Origin: Hyphomicrobiales bacterium
GTDB taxonomy: Bacteria > Pseudomonadota > Alphaproteobacteria > Rhizobiales > JAJFHR01
Direction of reading: 5' to 3'
Length of the DNA: 64,000 bases
Assembly: GCA_021775475.1 (NCBI GenBank)
Contig: JAJFHS010000041.1
Location: forward strand, 114,272 to 178,271
Numbering within the stretch: position 1 is the stretch's first letter; each line of letters begins with the position of its first letter. Shown here piece after piece: positions 1-9,324 of this stretch. Both the position numbers and the translations under genes were made by a program. The notes beneath the pieces are model-generated. The model searched no databases, had not been told where the DNA came from, and worked only from the letters and a program-made list of their open reading frames with translations.

Positions 1-101
1 ACACCTAAAGTGCCAAAAGCCAAGGTTAACCCCAGGGCGATCAAAGCGTAGGCTCCGCCCTTATCGAGCCCGTTTAAAATTTGTAGAAATATGGCATCCA
101 T
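1..101 (-). CDS. Branched-chain amino-acid-type ABC permease (LivH family), N-terminal fragment
   Basis: The first 33 codons of a gene that leaves the window on the left. Translation from the ATG at 101 starts MDAIFLQILNGLDKGGAYAL and continues into a hydrophobic stretch (LIALGLTLAFGTLG). This is the usual opening of LivH/UrtB inner-membrane permeases. It lies 103 bases downstream of the binding-protein gene on the same strand, so the two should form one importer operon, with further permease and ATPase genes outside the window. The substrate cannot be told from this fragment. Confidence 0.75.
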   Translation of the reverse strand, partial: MDAIFLQILNGLDKGGAYALIALGLTLAFGTLG

Positions 102-204
102 GAGAACAAGCGACCCGGCCCCAAAATTTTTCGCACATGACAAACCAATTACCGGTCACCCCAGAGCATAAGTCAAGAGCAACCGGTAATCTTATTGTTT
201 AAAC

Positions 205-1554
205 TTAACAGGCTTTAGAATTAACCGGTCCAAGGTTGCCACCGAAAATCTTCCAATCGTATTCAACTTGTGAACGTGGAGTAATTTCGACAACTTCCAA
301 AAGGTCAAACTGTGAAGTCGGGTTCTGGTTACCGCGCACCACAAGAACGTCCTTGAAGCACTGATGGTCTTCAGCGCGGTATTCGGTTGCACCATTGCCC
401 AAGCCATCAAATTTGAAGCCTTCCAGGGATTTGGCAACGCCCTCTGGTGAAAATGTACCAGCTGTTTCGCAAGCGTTTGCATATAGCAAGGCCTGACAAT
501 AACAGGTATGAGCAGCCATTGAAGGCGGTGTGCCATACTCAGCACCAAAACTTTTCACAAAAGCCTGGGACGCATCATCTTTCAAAGACCAGTTCCAGTT
601 GGTGGAACCAAGAATACCTTTAATCGATTCGCCCGCACCTTGAGCCATCAAACGTGAGAACAGGGGCACAACGATTTCAAAGTTTTTACCGTTTACCTGT
701 TTATCGCGCAGGCCAAACTGAACAGCCTGTGTCAAGGAATTGATCATGTCCTTGCCATAATGGTTGAGGATCAAAACGTCAGCACCGGAATTCAAAACCG
801 GAGTGATGTACTGAGAGAAATCGCCGGCACCCACAGGGGTTTTGACGGTTTTGGTGGTTTTCCAGCCAAGTGCTTCAGTCGTGTTTTTCATCGACTCTTC
901 CTGGGTCCAGCCCCAGGTGTAATCGGCTGTCAGATGATAGGCCTGGCGCTCTTTGCCATATTCCTTTTCAAGCACAGGACCAAGGGCTGCACCGGACATG
1001 TAGGCATTAAAGAAATGCCGGAACCCGTTGGCGCGTTTGTCCTTGCCAGTGGTGTCATTTGAATGAGTGAGACCAGCCATGAAGATGATGCCAGCTTCCT
1101 GACACAGACCCTGTACAGCAATGGCCACACCGGAGGATGAACCACCGGTAATCATCACAGCACCATCTTTTTCGATCATGCGCTTGGCGGATGCACGTGC
1201 AGCATCTGATTTGGTCTGTGTGTCACCTGTAACGAAGGCAACTTTTTTGCCTAAAATACCGTTACCCTTCAGGACTGAAGGCTTAAAGGTATTCATCATA
1301 CCGCCATCACCTTCACCATTGAGATGCTTTACAGCCAGCTTATAGGCCCGAAGCTCATCAGCACCCTCATCGGCATACGCACCGGTCTGTGGCACATTGA
1401 ACCCTAATGTGACAGTAGAGCCAGTTGGTGAGTTGCAATATTCGGCGGCATTGGCACCGGATATAAAAAACATTGGTGTTGAAGCAACAAACGCTGATGC
1501 AGCGCCCGCTTTCAAGATGCTCCGGCGTGAAAAATCATTAAATTTATCAGACAT
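205..1554 (-). CDS. Tat-exported substrate-binding protein of a branched-chain amino acid/urea-type ABC importer
   Basis: A 449-residue periplasmic binding protein of the Leu/Ile/Val receptor family (periplasmic-binding type 6). Residues 1-37 form a twin-arginine signal (SRRSILK, then a hydrophobic run and ANAAE), so it is probably exported folded. The mature part has the two-lobed receptor pattern, including GGSSSGVAIAV around residue 145 and HLTADYTWGWTQEESM near 207. A strong GGGAGG-type ribosome site precedes the ATG at 1554. The LivH-type permease gene follows on the same strand. Family members bind branched amino acids, urea, short amides or aromatic acids; the substrate here is unknown. 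Several cysteines (the mature start EYC, the TCYCQAL stretch, the C-terminal Cys) could form disulfides. Confidence 0.85.
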   Translation of the reverse strand: MSDKFNDFSRRSILKAGAASAFVASTPMFFISGANAAEYCNSPTGSTVTLGFNVPQTGAYADEGADELRAYKLAVKHLNGEGDGGMMNTFKPSVLKGNGILGKKVAFVTGDTQTKSDAARASAKRMIEKDGAVMITGGSSSGVAIAVQGLCQEAGIIFMAGLTHSNDTTGKDKRANGFRHFFNAYMSGAALGPVLEKEYGKERQAYHLTADYTWGWTQEESMKNTTEALGWKTTKTVKTPVGAGDFSQYITPVLNSGADVLILNHYGKDMINSLTQAVQFGLRDKQVNGKNFEIVVPLFSRLMAQGAGESIKGILGSTNWNWSLKDDASQAFVKSFGAEYGTPPSMAAHTCYCQALLYANACETAGTFSPEGVAKSLEGFKFDGLGNGATEYRAEDHQCFKDVLVVRGNQNPTSQFDLLEVVEITPRSQVEYDWKIFGGNLGPVNSKAC

Positions 1555-1801
1555 ATTCTTTTATTTCCTCCCGTCTCCCAACCCTGCTAACAAAAGGATT
1601 GTGAGTACATATCATAATCCATGTCTGGAACGTATAAACCGCACCAAACAACAATCAGCCTGTACCCGCCGGACGCAGCACTTTCGTACCGGACCCACAC
1701 GGATATCCAAGGGGACTTTAATATCGGAAGGGATTTTAGACCATTGGACAATGGGTGATTAGACTAAAGTATATGTTAGCTATTCCTGAACCCAAGAACG
1801 A

Positions 1802-1836
1802 CCGCATCATCCCGGCTCAAGCCCGGGATGATGCGG
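1802..1836. repeat. REP-like intergenic palindrome, copy 1
   Basis: A perfect inverted repeat with 14-base arms (CCGCATCATCCCGG and its complement) around a 7-base loop, in the 326-base gap between the binding-protein gene and typA. The core resembles the GTCATCCCGG-type repeats scattered between genes in alphaproteobacterial genomes. A second, related copy sits at 25677-25707. It lies 45 bases beyond the typA stop and could also act as a transcription or mRNA-decay barrier. Nothing else was recognised in 1555-1880 apart from the promoter region of the binding-protein gene. Confidence 0.8.
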
Positions 1837-1880
1837 AGAAGAAGGCCGGTCTATTCAATCTCAACTAATCTTATCGCGCA

Positions 1881-3707
1881 TCAGGCCACACGTGACTGTT
1901 TTTTGCGCTCGTGTTCTTTAAGGAACTTCTTACGTATTCTGATTGTCTTGGGCGTGACTTCCACCAGTTCATCATCGTTGATGAACTCCAGGGCATATTC
2001 CAGTGTCAGGGGAATGGGCGTTACCAAAACCACGGCTTCGTCGGTGCCAGCAGCACGGATATTGGTCAATTGCTTACCTTTGAGGGGATTTACCATCAGG
2101 TCATTATTGCGGGCATTGATACCGATAATCATGCCTTCATAGACGGCGGCATTATGGCCGATGAACATGCGCCCGCGCTCCTGCAGATTAAACAGGGCGA
2201 AAGCCACAGCTTTACCGGTGGCCATAGAGACCAGAGTGCCGTTTGAGCGGTTGCCCAAAGTTCCGGTAATCCGATCACCATAGTGATCAAAGGCGTGATA
2301 AATCAGACCTGAACCCGATGTTGCTGTTAAAAATTCGGAGCGAAGACCAATAAGCCCGCGGGTTGGAATAAGATAATCGAGCCGGACGCGCCCCTTGCCA
2401 TCAGACACCATGTCACGCAGATTACCTTTGCGGCTCCCGAGTTTTTCCATGATGGTACCCTGGTGTTCCTCCTCCACATCGACGGTCAGAGTTTCCCACG
2501 GCTCTTTCACGACACCATCAATCTCCTTGAGAATGACCTGAGGCCGCGAGATTGCCAGCTCATAGCCTTCACGGCGCATGGTCTCAATGAGAATGGACAG
2601 ATGAAGTTCACCACGGCCCGACACTTTAAACTTATCAGGATGTTCCGTCGACTCGACTTTAAGGGCAACGTTATGAATAAGTTCCTGGGCAAGGCGGTCG
2701 CGCAGATTACGGCTGGTGACATACTTGCCTTCCTGGCCGCCTAAAGGACTGTCATTGACCTGAAAGGTCATGGAAATCGTCGGCTCATCAATGGTCAGTT
2801 GTTCGAGCAGCTCCACATGTTCAGGATGGCAGACAGTTTGCGAAATTTTCAACCCGTCAATGCCGGTGAAACAGATAATATCACCAGCGGACGCCTGTTC
2901 ACGCTCCACACGATCGAGGCCATGAAAGCCGAAAATCTGAAGTATTTTGCCGCGTTTATCTTTTACATCGTTACCTGCAACAACAACCTGCATGTTGCGT
3001 TTTATGACGCCGCGCTTAATACGGCCAATGCCGATAACGCCGGTGTAACTGGAATAATCAAGTGAAGAAATCTGCAATTGCAAGGGCCCATTGAGATCAA
3101 CATCAGGAGCGGGCACGTGTTCGACTATTGTTTCAAACAACGCCTCCATATTATCTGTCGGTTTTTCCAGATCCGTTGTTGCCCACCCCTGCAGGGCGGA
3201 GGCGTAAAGCACAGGAAAATCCAGTTGTTCTTCGGTTGCACCCAACCGGTCGAACAAATCAAACGTCTGATCTACAGCCCAGTCAGGCCGGGCGGCAGGA
3301 CGGTCAACCTTGTTGACAACGACAATCAACTTGAGGCCACGGGCAAGTGCTTTTTTAGTAACAAACGTGGTCTGGGGCATCGGGCCTTCAACCGCATCAA
3401 CCAGCAAAAACACCGCATCAACCATGGACAGGACGCGCTCAACCTCGCCACCAAAATCCGCATGACCCGGGGTATCAACAATATTGATATTCCAGTCTTT
3501 CCATTTAACAGCGGTGTTTTTGGACAGGATGGTGATGCCGCGCTCTTTTTCCAGATCATTGCTGTCCATCACGCGTTCAACCGCCTGGCCTCTGGTGGCA
3601 ATCGTGCCTGACTGCTTGAGCAATTCATCCACCAAAGTGGTCTTGCCATGATCCACATGAGCAACAATGGCAACGTTTCTCAGCATTTTAGTCGTATCGG
3701 TCATCAA
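1881..3707 (-). CDS. typA: Ribosome-associated translational GTPase TypA/BipA
   Basis: 608 residues, the normal length for TypA/BipA, an EF-G-like GTPase that binds the 70S ribosome and helps ribosome assembly and stress or cold adaptation. The G motifs are intact: AHVDHGKTT near residue 16 (G1), GITIL (G2), [15 protein letters not shown] (G3) and [12 protein letters not shown] (G4). The EF-G-like domains follow, then the family-specific C-terminal part ([31 protein letters not shown]). The start is one of two adjacent ATGs (3707 or 3704). The gene stands alone, divergent from modA, with a REP-like palindrome past its stop. Confidence 0.97.
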   Translation of the reverse strand: MMTDTTKMLRNVAIVAHVDHGKTTLVDELLKQSGTIATRGQAVERVMDSNDLEKERGITILSKNTAVKWKDWNINIVDTPGHADFGGEVERVLSMVDAVFLLVDAVEGPMPQTTFVTKKALARGLKLIVVVNKVDRPAARPDWAVDQTFDLFDRLGATEEQLDFPVLYASALQGWATTDLEKPTDNMEALFETIVEHVPAPDVDLNGPLQLQISSLDYSSYTGVIGIGRIKRGVIKRNMQVVVAGNDVKDKRGKILQIFGFHGLDRVEREQASAGDIICFTGIDGLKISQTVCHPEHVELLEQLTIDEPTISMTFQVNDSPLGGQEGKYVTSRNLRDRLAQELIHNVALKVESTEHPDKFKVSGRGELHLSILIETMRREGYELAISRPQVILKEIDGVVKEPWETLTVDVEEEHQGTIMEKLGSRKGNLRDMVSDGKGRVRLDYLIPTRGLIGLRSEFLTATSGSGLIYHAFDHYGDRITGTLGNRSNGTLVSMATGKAVAFALFNLQERGRMFIGHNAAVYEGMIIGINARNNDLMVNPLKGKQLTNIRAAGTDEAVVLVTPIPLTLEYALEFINDDELVEVTPKTIRIRKKFLKEHERKKQSRVA

Positions 3708-3916
3708 TAATCCTCAAGCGTTCCTGACCCTCCCCTATAGAGCGTCAGGCGCTAATATCTCTTAAACAAATATGGGTTGCGGTAGCGGTTGGCCAAATTG
3801 GCAATTTTTCCGCCTATATCCAGTGACATATCACAAAAATATAATGCTGCTTATCCTGAATTACTCATATAGTGAAGAAGAAAATTGAAACAAGCGTTTT
3901 AAATCAAGGTTTGAGT

Positions 3917-4678
3917 ATGCTGCGTGTTGTCTGGATAGCTTTGTCTTTTTGCCTGATGCAGGTTGTGAACGCCGAGGCCAAAAGCCCGCTGATAGCCGCT
4001 GCCTCCAGTTTGCGCTTTGCCATGCCCGAGCTGGAACAGGCGTTTATTGCCACAGGCGGCACAAACTTACGGGTTAGTTTTGGCTCATCAGGCAATCTCA
4101 GCCGTCAGATAATGCAGGGTGCACCGCACGAGCTGTTTCTGTCGGCAGATACAGCTTATGTGACAGCCTTGATAGACAAAGGCCTGACAAAAGATAGGGG
4201 TGCCATTTACGCCTATGGCCGTCTTGCGCTGATCACGGCCAAAAACTCCGGTCTTGAAGTCAAACCCGATTTTGCAGGCATCCGGACAGCACTTGCTTCA
4301 GGTCGCCTCAAGCGCTTCGCCATCGCCAACCCTGAACATGCCCCTTACGGTCGCGCCGCCAAAGAGGTTTTGGAGAAAATCGGCCTCTGGAAGAAAATCC
4401 GGCCTTTTTTGATTTTAGGTGAAAATATCTCGCAAACAGCCCAGTTTGCCATTTCATCGTCGGCCCAGGGCGGGTTGGTATCTTACTCGCTGGCTCTGGC
4501 ACCGGTTGTTGCGGCAAAGACCAAACAGGTTCAAATACCCATGTCCTGGCATCAACCGTTAAAACACCACATGGTATTGCTCAAAGGGGCGGCCAAAGAA
4601 ACTGTGGCTTTTTATCAGTTTATGCGCTCACCTAAGGCGCAGGAAATTCTGTCACGTAACGGATTTTCAAAATTTTAA
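3917..4678 (+). CDS. modA: Molybdate-binding periplasmic protein ModA
   Basis: Periplasmic receptor of the ModABC molybdate/tungstate importer. The ATG at 3917 is preferred because AAGG lies 7 bases upstream and translation then opens with a normal Sec signal peptide (MLRVVWIALSFCLMQVVNAEA). A GTG at 3872 would add 15 unlikely residues. The mature protein has the ModA pattern: AAASSLRFAMPELEQAF, GSSGNLSRQI, then HELFLSADTAY and PEHAPYGRAAKEVL. The cognate modB and modC lie on the opposite strand at 5993-7782, split from modA by two metal-related genes, an arrangement less common than modABC in one operon. No convincing ModE box was found upstream. Confidence 0.92.
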   Translation: MLRVVWIALSFCLMQVVNAEAKSPLIAAASSLRFAMPELEQAFIATGGTNLRVSFGSSGNLSRQIMQGAPHELFLSADTAYVTALIDKGLTKDRGAIYAYGRLALITAKNSGLEVKPDFAGIRTALASGRLKRFAIANPEHAPYGRAAKEVLEKIGLWKKIRPFLILGENISQTAQFAISSSAQGGLVSYSLALAPVVAAKTKQVQIPMSWHQPLKHHMVLLKGAAKETVAFYQFMRSPKAQEILSRNGFSKF

Positions 4679-4688
4679 AAAGGTTTTC

Positions 4689-4719
4689 TTGACACCGTAC
4701 TATAGTACAGACATTAGGT
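4689..4719 (+). promoter_or_regulatory. MerR-family-type promoter/operator (mer-like)
   Basis: A -35 hexamer TTGACA (4689-4694) is separated by an abnormally long 19-base spacer from a -10-like TTAGGT (4714-4719). The spacer carries a perfect 12-base palindrome, GTACTATAGTAC (4697-4708), preceded by CC. This is the layout of promoters twisted by MerR-type activators, and base for base it resembles the classical mer promoter (CCGTAC-N4-GTAC, 19-base spacer, TAAGGT). It starts 10 bases after the modA stop and drives the outer-membrane barrel gene and probably the MerP-like gene. No MerR-family gene is present in the window. Confidence 0.75.
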
Positions 4720-4766
4720 TGATAGTCGAAAAGATCGTCAAAACTGCCAGCAATGAGTTCGTACAA

Positions 4767-5603
4767 ATGAGAAATTTTTTTCTAGCGGCAGCCCTTACCG
4801 TCACCATGGCGATTGGCATCAACACGCCGCTCCTGGCCCACGGGCCTTTGTTCAGCCCGGCGCCGGAAACTATCTTTAAAGACGGGACACAGTTAACGTT
4901 TGGCTTCGATACCGAGAAAGCCTCAGGCGCTGGCGTAAAGCAAAGAGATTATAAAACCACCATTGAGGCCAACTATGGCCTGACTGCGGATTGGGAAATC
5001 GGAATTGAGGCTCCTTATTCATGGAAGCAGCAGAACGGTGCCAAGGCCAACGGTTTCGGTGACATTTCTCTCGACACAAAATATCAGTTCTGGGGGCGCA
5101 ATCTGCCTTCAGCGCAATATAAGGCAAGTGCGTTGCTCAAGGTCAAACTTCCGACCGGTAAAGATAGTACCACACCGCGGCTGGGCAGCGGATCGACAGA
5201 TGTAACTGCCGGGTTGGTAACAGGATATGAATCACGGCGCTGGTACTGGTTTGCCAGCGGCGTTTACAAAGCGAATGGCGAAGGTGCGGGCAACCTTACC
5301 AAGGGTGATCAGCAGTCTCTTAATCTGGTTGGCGGTGTACGTCCGGTTCTTACCAATTACAAAGAACCTGACACAGTATTGATGCTCGAATTGAATTGGG
5401 AAAATTCGAGGCGTGATGACCTGGCAGGCGTGTCACTTGCCAACACCGGAGGCTGGGAATTGTTTGTCTCTCCGGTGATCTGGTGGACCTATCGGCAAAT
5501 TGCCGTTCGCGGCGGTGTTCAAATTGCAATTGCCAACGACCTTAATGGCAACCAGCCGACAACCGATTATCGCGGGCGCACTGAACTGGTTTACCATTTT
5601 TGA
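4767..5603 (+). CDS. Outer-membrane beta-barrel protein in a metal-responsive operon
   Basis: 278 residues. The ATG at 4767 gives a clean signal peptide (MRNFFLAAALTVTMAIGINT... LLAHG); a TTG at 4689 is inside the promoter and is rejected. The mature part alternates polar and hydrophobic residues in amphipathic strands rich in Tyr, Trp and Gly, and ends in a terminal Phe (ELVYHF), the usual outer-membrane assembly signal. It resembles the barrel family often labelled transporter or phenol-degradation MetA-like. It follows a mer-like promoter and precedes a MerP-like protein by 76 bases, so a role in metal passage or metal stress is inferred. Its ligand is unknown. Confidence 0.7.
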   Translation: MRNFFLAAALTVTMAIGINTPLLAHGPLFSPAPETIFKDGTQLTFGFDTEKASGAGVKQRDYKTTIEANYGLTADWEIGIEAPYSWKQQNGAKANGFGDISLDTKYQFWGRNLPSAQYKASALLKVKLPTGKDSTTPRLGSGSTDVTAGLVTGYESRRWYWFASGVYKANGEGAGNLTKGDQQSLNLVGGVRPVLTNYKEPDTVLMLELNWENSRRDDLAGVSLANTGGWELFVSPVIWWTYRQIAVRGGVQIAIANDLNGNQPTTDYRGRTELVYHF

Positions 5604-5679
5604 ACGTAAATACCATGGTTGAATAATTTTCTAATTGGGCAGAGGACTTATATTCAAGTCAGAAAAACGAGGAACTCTT

Positions 5680-5979
5680 ATGATTAAAATCCTTCGAATA
5701 GCAGCTTTTGCAACTGTCCTTGTGCTGCCTGTGACAGCTTCTGCGGCGAAGAAGCAGTATCAACTTCTCGTCGATGGACTGGCATGTCCGTTCTGCGCCT
5801 ATGGTATCGAGAAAAAACTCACCCAGACCAAAGGCCTTGAAAACATTGATATCGACATCAACGCCGGGACGGTGACGGTTACCATGGCCAAGGGTGTTTC
5901 CATGTCGAAGGCGCAAGCCAGTCGGATCGTCAAAGATTCAGGATTTACCCTGCGCGCTTTCACCAAATTAGCGAAGTAG
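5680..5979 (+). CDS. Periplasmic heavy-metal-associated (HMA) domain protein, MerP-like
   Basis: 99 residues starting at the ATG at 5680, with GAGG upstream; a TTG start at 5635 is unlikely. A Sec signal (MIKILRIAAFATVLVLPVTASA) is followed by one ferredoxin-like HMA domain with the metal-binding pair in GLACPFCAYGIEKKL. Its CPFC differs from the CAAC of classical MerP. Such proteins carry Hg, Cu or similar soft metals across the periplasm. It should be co-transcribed with the outer-membrane barrel gene from the mer-like promoter at 4689. No MerT, MerA or metal ATPase lies next to it, so the metal is uncertain. Confidence 0.85.
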   Translation: MIKILRIAAFATVLVLPVTASAAKKQYQLLVDGLACPFCAYGIEKKLTQTKGLENIDIDINAGTVTVTMAKGVSMSKAQASRIVKDSGFTLRAFTKLAK

Positions 5980-5992
5980 GCGGGCTTAACGA

Positions 5993-7120
5993 TTAAGTCT
6001 TTTTTGCCGCCATGATGTGAATGTCCTGGGCCAGCAATGAAACGGTGATGATCTCACCGACTTGTATGTCATTGCGCCGTGCTGCATGTGTATCGAGTGA
6101 AATTACCAGCGGGCAATCATCCATATCTTCAATCAACATGGTAATGCGGCTGATTTCATTGAAAGTGAGAACTTCCGACACCCGGCCGGTTACCGGGTTT
6201 TCGCGTTCTCCCTTTGATGGCTTTCGGCGCCGGTGCAGGACAACAAAGGAGGGTGGGATAATCCAGGAAACAGTGTCGCCGATTTCTGCGGTGGTATTAT
6301 CCGCTATTTCCAAACTGAGGTTATTCCACCGCATAAGCGCTGGCCCTGTGTCGCTGGCATGACGTTCGACCACACCTTGAAAAATGTTGGGAAGATCAAT
6401 CAGACGGGCAACAAGAGGGGAGACCGGCTGGGTCATAATCCGGTCAGGCAGGCCAAAATCAAGGGTTTCGCCGTGGTGTAACACGCAAATCCTGTCAGCC
6501 AGCAGCGTTGCCTCCTCCAGATCGTGCGTCACCAGAACAACCGGGATATCGATGTGTTGGCGCAAAGCTGCAAGTTCGCTTTGAAGTTTACGTCGCGTCA
6601 CTCTGTCAACGGCTGAAAAAGGTTCATCGAGAAGCAGAACCTCCGGCTCACGCGCCAATGCACGGGCGAGGGCTACGCGCTGCTGTTGCCCGCCTGACAG
6701 GGTTGCGGGCCGACGGGTTTCAAGCCCGCCGAGATTAACGCGTTCAAGCCAGTCATGGGCGCGGGCGTGGCGCAGCTTTCGTGGCACATGATCCAGGGCA
6801 ATGGTAACATTGTCGAGGACACACATGTGAGGAAACAGGGATGGCTCCTGAAACATCATGCCGATGCGCCGCTGCTGCGGTGAGCGGCATAGGTTTGTGT
6901 CGGTGTCGAGCCAGACCTCACCGGCGCAGGAAATCTGGCCCGATTGCGGCGAATGGAGCCCGGCAACGGCTCTCAAAATGGTCGTCTTGCCGCTGCCTGA
7001 AGGCCCCACCAGGGCTACCAATTCACCACGCTGGCAGGAAAACTCCGCCTGCAGGGGAATGGGGGTTCGCTGGCGCAAAAGCAAAGACAGGCCGGATTTA
7101 TCTTGTTGACCTGATGTCAT
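5993..7120 (-). CDS. modC: Molybdate ABC importer ATPase ModC
   Basis: Nucleotide-binding subunit that powers molybdate uptake. The start at 7120 overlaps the modB stop as ATGA, a typical coupled start; an ATG 15 bases upstream is possible. Walker A GPSGSGKTT, signature LSGGQQQRVALARAL, Walker B LLLDEPFSAVD and the switch histidine (VLVTHD) are all present. A C-terminal TOBE domain (about residues 285-370, GRVSEVLTFNEISRITML) is the oxyanion-sensing module found in ModC. It is convergent with the MerP-like gene, with 13 bases between the stops. Confidence 0.95.
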   Translation of the reverse strand: MTSGQQDKSGLSLLLRQRTPIPLQAEFSCQRGELVALVGPSGSGKTTILRAVAGLHSPQSGQISCAGEVWLDTDTNLCRSPQQRRIGMMFQEPSLFPHMCVLDNVTIALDHVPRKLRHARAHDWLERVNLGGLETRRPATLSGGQQQRVALARALAREPEVLLLDEPFSAVDRVTRRKLQSELAALRQHIDIPVVLVTHDLEEATLLADRICVLHHGETLDFGLPDRIMTQPVSPLVARLIDLPNIFQGVVERHASDTGPALMRWNNLSLEIADNTTAEIGDTVSWIIPPSFVVLHRRRKPSKGERENPVTGRVSEVLTFNEISRITMLIEDMDDCPLVISLDTHAARRNDIQVGEIITVSLLAQDIHIMAAKKT

Positions 7121-7782
7121 GAGCGCCCGCTCCATCTGGGCATTGCCATATAGACAATGCCTAAGGTTAGAAACGAAATACTCAGTAAAATTAGAGACAT
7201 GACACCAGCGGCGACATTGTCGAAGGCCTGGACGCGGTCGTATATGGCAATGGCGATGGTGCGGGTCTCATCGGGAATATTACCGCCGACCATCAGCACC
7301 ACGCCAAATTCACCCATCGTGTGGGCAAAGGTTAAGGTGAGAGCCGAGATAACCCCGGGCAAAGCCAGGGGCAATTCTATGCGATAAAAGGTTTTAAAGC
7401 TGGACATGCCGCTGCACCAGGCGGCTTCGCGCAGGTTTATCGGGATCGCTTCAAAGGCGCGCTGAATGGGCTGGACGGCGAATGGCAGGTTAAAAATGAG
7501 CGAGGCAAATAACAGGCCTTCAAAGGTGAAAACCAGGCCACGGCCAAACACCGCCTGAAACACCTGCCCGAGATAGGTATCATCACCGAGAGCGACCAGA
7601 AGGTAGAAGCCCAGAACCGTTGGCGGCAGCACCAGTGGCAGGGCAATCAGCGCTTCAATCAATCCTCTATATCGCAATTTGGTCCAGGCCAGCGGGCGGG
7701 CAATCAAAAGGCTGAGTGGAATCAATATTACACAGGTCCACAAAGCCAGTTTCAATGACAGCATCAGCGCAGAAAAATCCAT
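7117..7782 (-). CDS. modB: Molybdate ABC importer permease ModB
   Basis: 221 residues with about five membrane segments, the standard ModB size. The EAA loop that docks on the ATPase is visible as EAAWCSGMSSFKTFYRIELP, and LPLVLPPTVLGFYLL is typical of ModB. It is first in a two-gene modBC operon, with translation coupled to modC. Together with modA at 3917 it completes the importer, which fits the presence of a molybdenum hydroxylase at 25962-29556. Confidence 0.95.
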   Translation of the reverse strand: MDFSALMLSLKLALWTCVILIPLSLLIARPLAWTKLRYRGLIEALIALPLVLPPTVLGFYLLVALGDDTYLGQVFQAVFGRGLVFTFEGLLFASLIFNLPFAVQPIQRAFEAIPINLREAAWCSGMSSFKTFYRIELPLALPGVISALTLTFAHTMGEFGVVLMVGGNIPDETRTIAIAIYDRVQAFDNVAAGVMSLILLSISFLTLGIVYMAMPRWSGRS

Positions 7783-7840
7783 GCATTCAATCTAGAGTAT
7801 TTTTCGACACCGAGCCAGCCCCGGAGCTTTCAGATAAGCT

Positions 7841-8485
7841 TTAAGCGGTCAGAGGCACAATCTTGATTTCCACGCGCCTGTTTTGCGCCTTTCCTCTTGC
7901 AGTCCGGTTGGTGGCGATTGGTTCACGCTCACCAATTCCAAACACTTTCAGCCGTCGTCGATCGACCTGCTGCGAGGTGAGGTAATCTGCAACGGAACTT
8001 GCGCGCCTGGTCGCCAAATCAATGTTGGACTGGTCTGATCCATCACTGTCGGTGTGACCTTCAATGTCAATGAGGGATCGATTGTATTCATTGAGCACGA
8101 GAGAAACAGAATTGAGCACTTCATAAAATTCCGGCTTTAAATCTGTGCTGTTTGAGCTGAAAGTCACGTTTCCTGGCATGTTGAGAATAATATCATCGCC
8201 GACACGCGTTACACTGACACCGCTGTCGCGCAATCTTTCCCTCAGATCAGCTTCCTGCTTGTCCATGTATGAGCCAATGCCACCACCGACAAGGGCACCC
8301 ACACCGGCACCAATCAATACGGCGTTGCGACCGCCAACAATGGCACCGCCAATGCCGCCGACCAGGGCACCAAGGCCCGCACCAATTCCTGTTTTGCTGG
8401 CTTGTGTTTCACCGGTGTAGGGGTTGGTTGAACAGGCAGCTACAAAGAAAGCTCCTGCAACCACTATGGCGACCTGCTTTTTCAT
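7841..8485 (-). CDS. OmpA-family lipoprotein with glycine-zipper region
   Basis: About 214 residues from the ATG at 8485 (MKKQVAIVV). A lipoprotein signal ends at VAACSTNPYTG, so Cys is the lipidated first residue. Next is a glycine-rich zipper segment (GIGAGLGALVGGIGGAIVGG, and a second GAGVGALVGGGIG) that may insert in or pack against the membrane. The C-terminal half is an OmpA/MotB peptidoglycan-binding domain (IEGHTDSDGSDQSNIDLA, ending KAQNRRVEIKI). The arrangement matches YiaD-type envelope lipoproteins that tie the outer membrane to the cell wall. It is transcribed alone. Confidence 0.9.
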   Translation of the reverse strand: MKKQVAIVVAGAFFVAACSTNPYTGETQASKTGIGAGLGALVGGIGGAIVGGRNAVLIGAGVGALVGGGIGSYMDKQEADLRERLRDSGVSVTRVGDDIILNMPGNVTFSSNSTDLKPEFYEVLNSVSLVLNEYNRSLIDIEGHTDSDGSDQSNIDLATRRASSVADYLTSQQVDRRRLKVFGIGEREPIATNRTARGKAQNRRVEIKIVPLTA

Positions 8486-8628
8486 GATCATCTCCAATAA
8501 AATTTTGAATGGGTACTATAAGGCACAAATGTTGTGATCGGTAGTTTCAATTGGCCAGATCACCGTAAATCTATTTACGGGCAGGAGAAATAATAAGGCA
8601 TTGTGGTCAGATTTAGACCTCCAAAGTT

Positions 8629-9315
8629 TTAAAGATCATAAAACCGGGAAAATCCGCTGACGGGTTCGCGCTCGGTTTCGAGCGTGTTTTCAACCGCGGT
8701 GTCGTCGATCACTCCCAGTGACATGCCGCAAACCACAATATGATCATCTGAAACGTTCAAATGGCTTCGGATGATCCTGTGATATTTGGCAAAGGCGGCC
8801 TGCGGGCAGGTATCAAGGTTACGGGCTCGCGCAGCAATCATGATATTTTGCAAAAACATACCATAATCAAGCCAGCTGCCGATTTTCAAGGTGCGATCAA
8901 TGGTAAAAATTAGGCCGACGGGAGCGTCAAAGAAGACGTAATTGCGACCATGCTGAGCCTGCATTTTATCGACCGCACCTTTTTCGATGTCGAGCAGGCC
9001 ATAAAGATCGAGCCCGACTTTTTTGCGCCGGGATTTAAAGGGCTCGACAAATGTATCGGGGTAATACTCATATTCGCTGGCGTGATCATCCTGGCGATTA
9101 TAGTGAGCATCCAGAATGTCGCAGCTGAGATTTTTCATGGTCTTGCCTGCGACCACATGCACATGCCAGGGCTGCATATTTGTGCCGCTTGGCGCGCGTG
9201 CTGAGACTTCGAGTATTTGTTCAATGACCTCACGCTCGACAGGCTGGTCAAGAAATTTGCGTATTGACCGGCGGCCAACTATCGCCGCATCAACAATGCT
9301 CGCATCTTTCGACAT
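8629..9315 (-). CDS. Nitroreductase-family flavoenzyme
   Basis: 228 residues from the ATG at 9315. The FMN-binding N-terminal motif RRSIRKF is followed by SARAPSGTNMQPWHVHVV, the classic nitroreductase signature, and by GMSLGV near the C-terminus. Enzymes of this family use NAD(P)H and FMN to reduce nitro groups, quinones or enones. It begins 9 bases after the dppC stop on the same strand, so it is probably the last gene of the peptide-type importer operon. That suggests it acts on the imported compound or a product of it. The substrate is unknown. Confidence 0.88.
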   Translation of the reverse strand: MSKDASIVDAAIVGRRSIRKFLDQPVEREVIEQILEVSARAPSGTNMQPWHVHVVAGKTMKNLSCDILDAHYNRQDDHASEYEYYPDTFVEPFKSRRKKVGLDLYGLLDIEKGAVDKMQAQHGRNYVFFDAPVGLIFTIDRTLKIGSWLDYGMFLQNIMIAARARNLDTCPQAAFAKYHRIIRSHLNVSDDHIVVCGMSLGVIDDTAVENTLETEREPVSGFSRFYDL

Positions 9316-9324
9316 AAACAAAGC

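Noticed and set aside
3770..3916. ModE box or Mo-cofactor riboswitch upstream of modA
   Set aside because: TATAT fragments are present but without the symmetrical arms of a ModE site, and no riboswitch fold was recognised.
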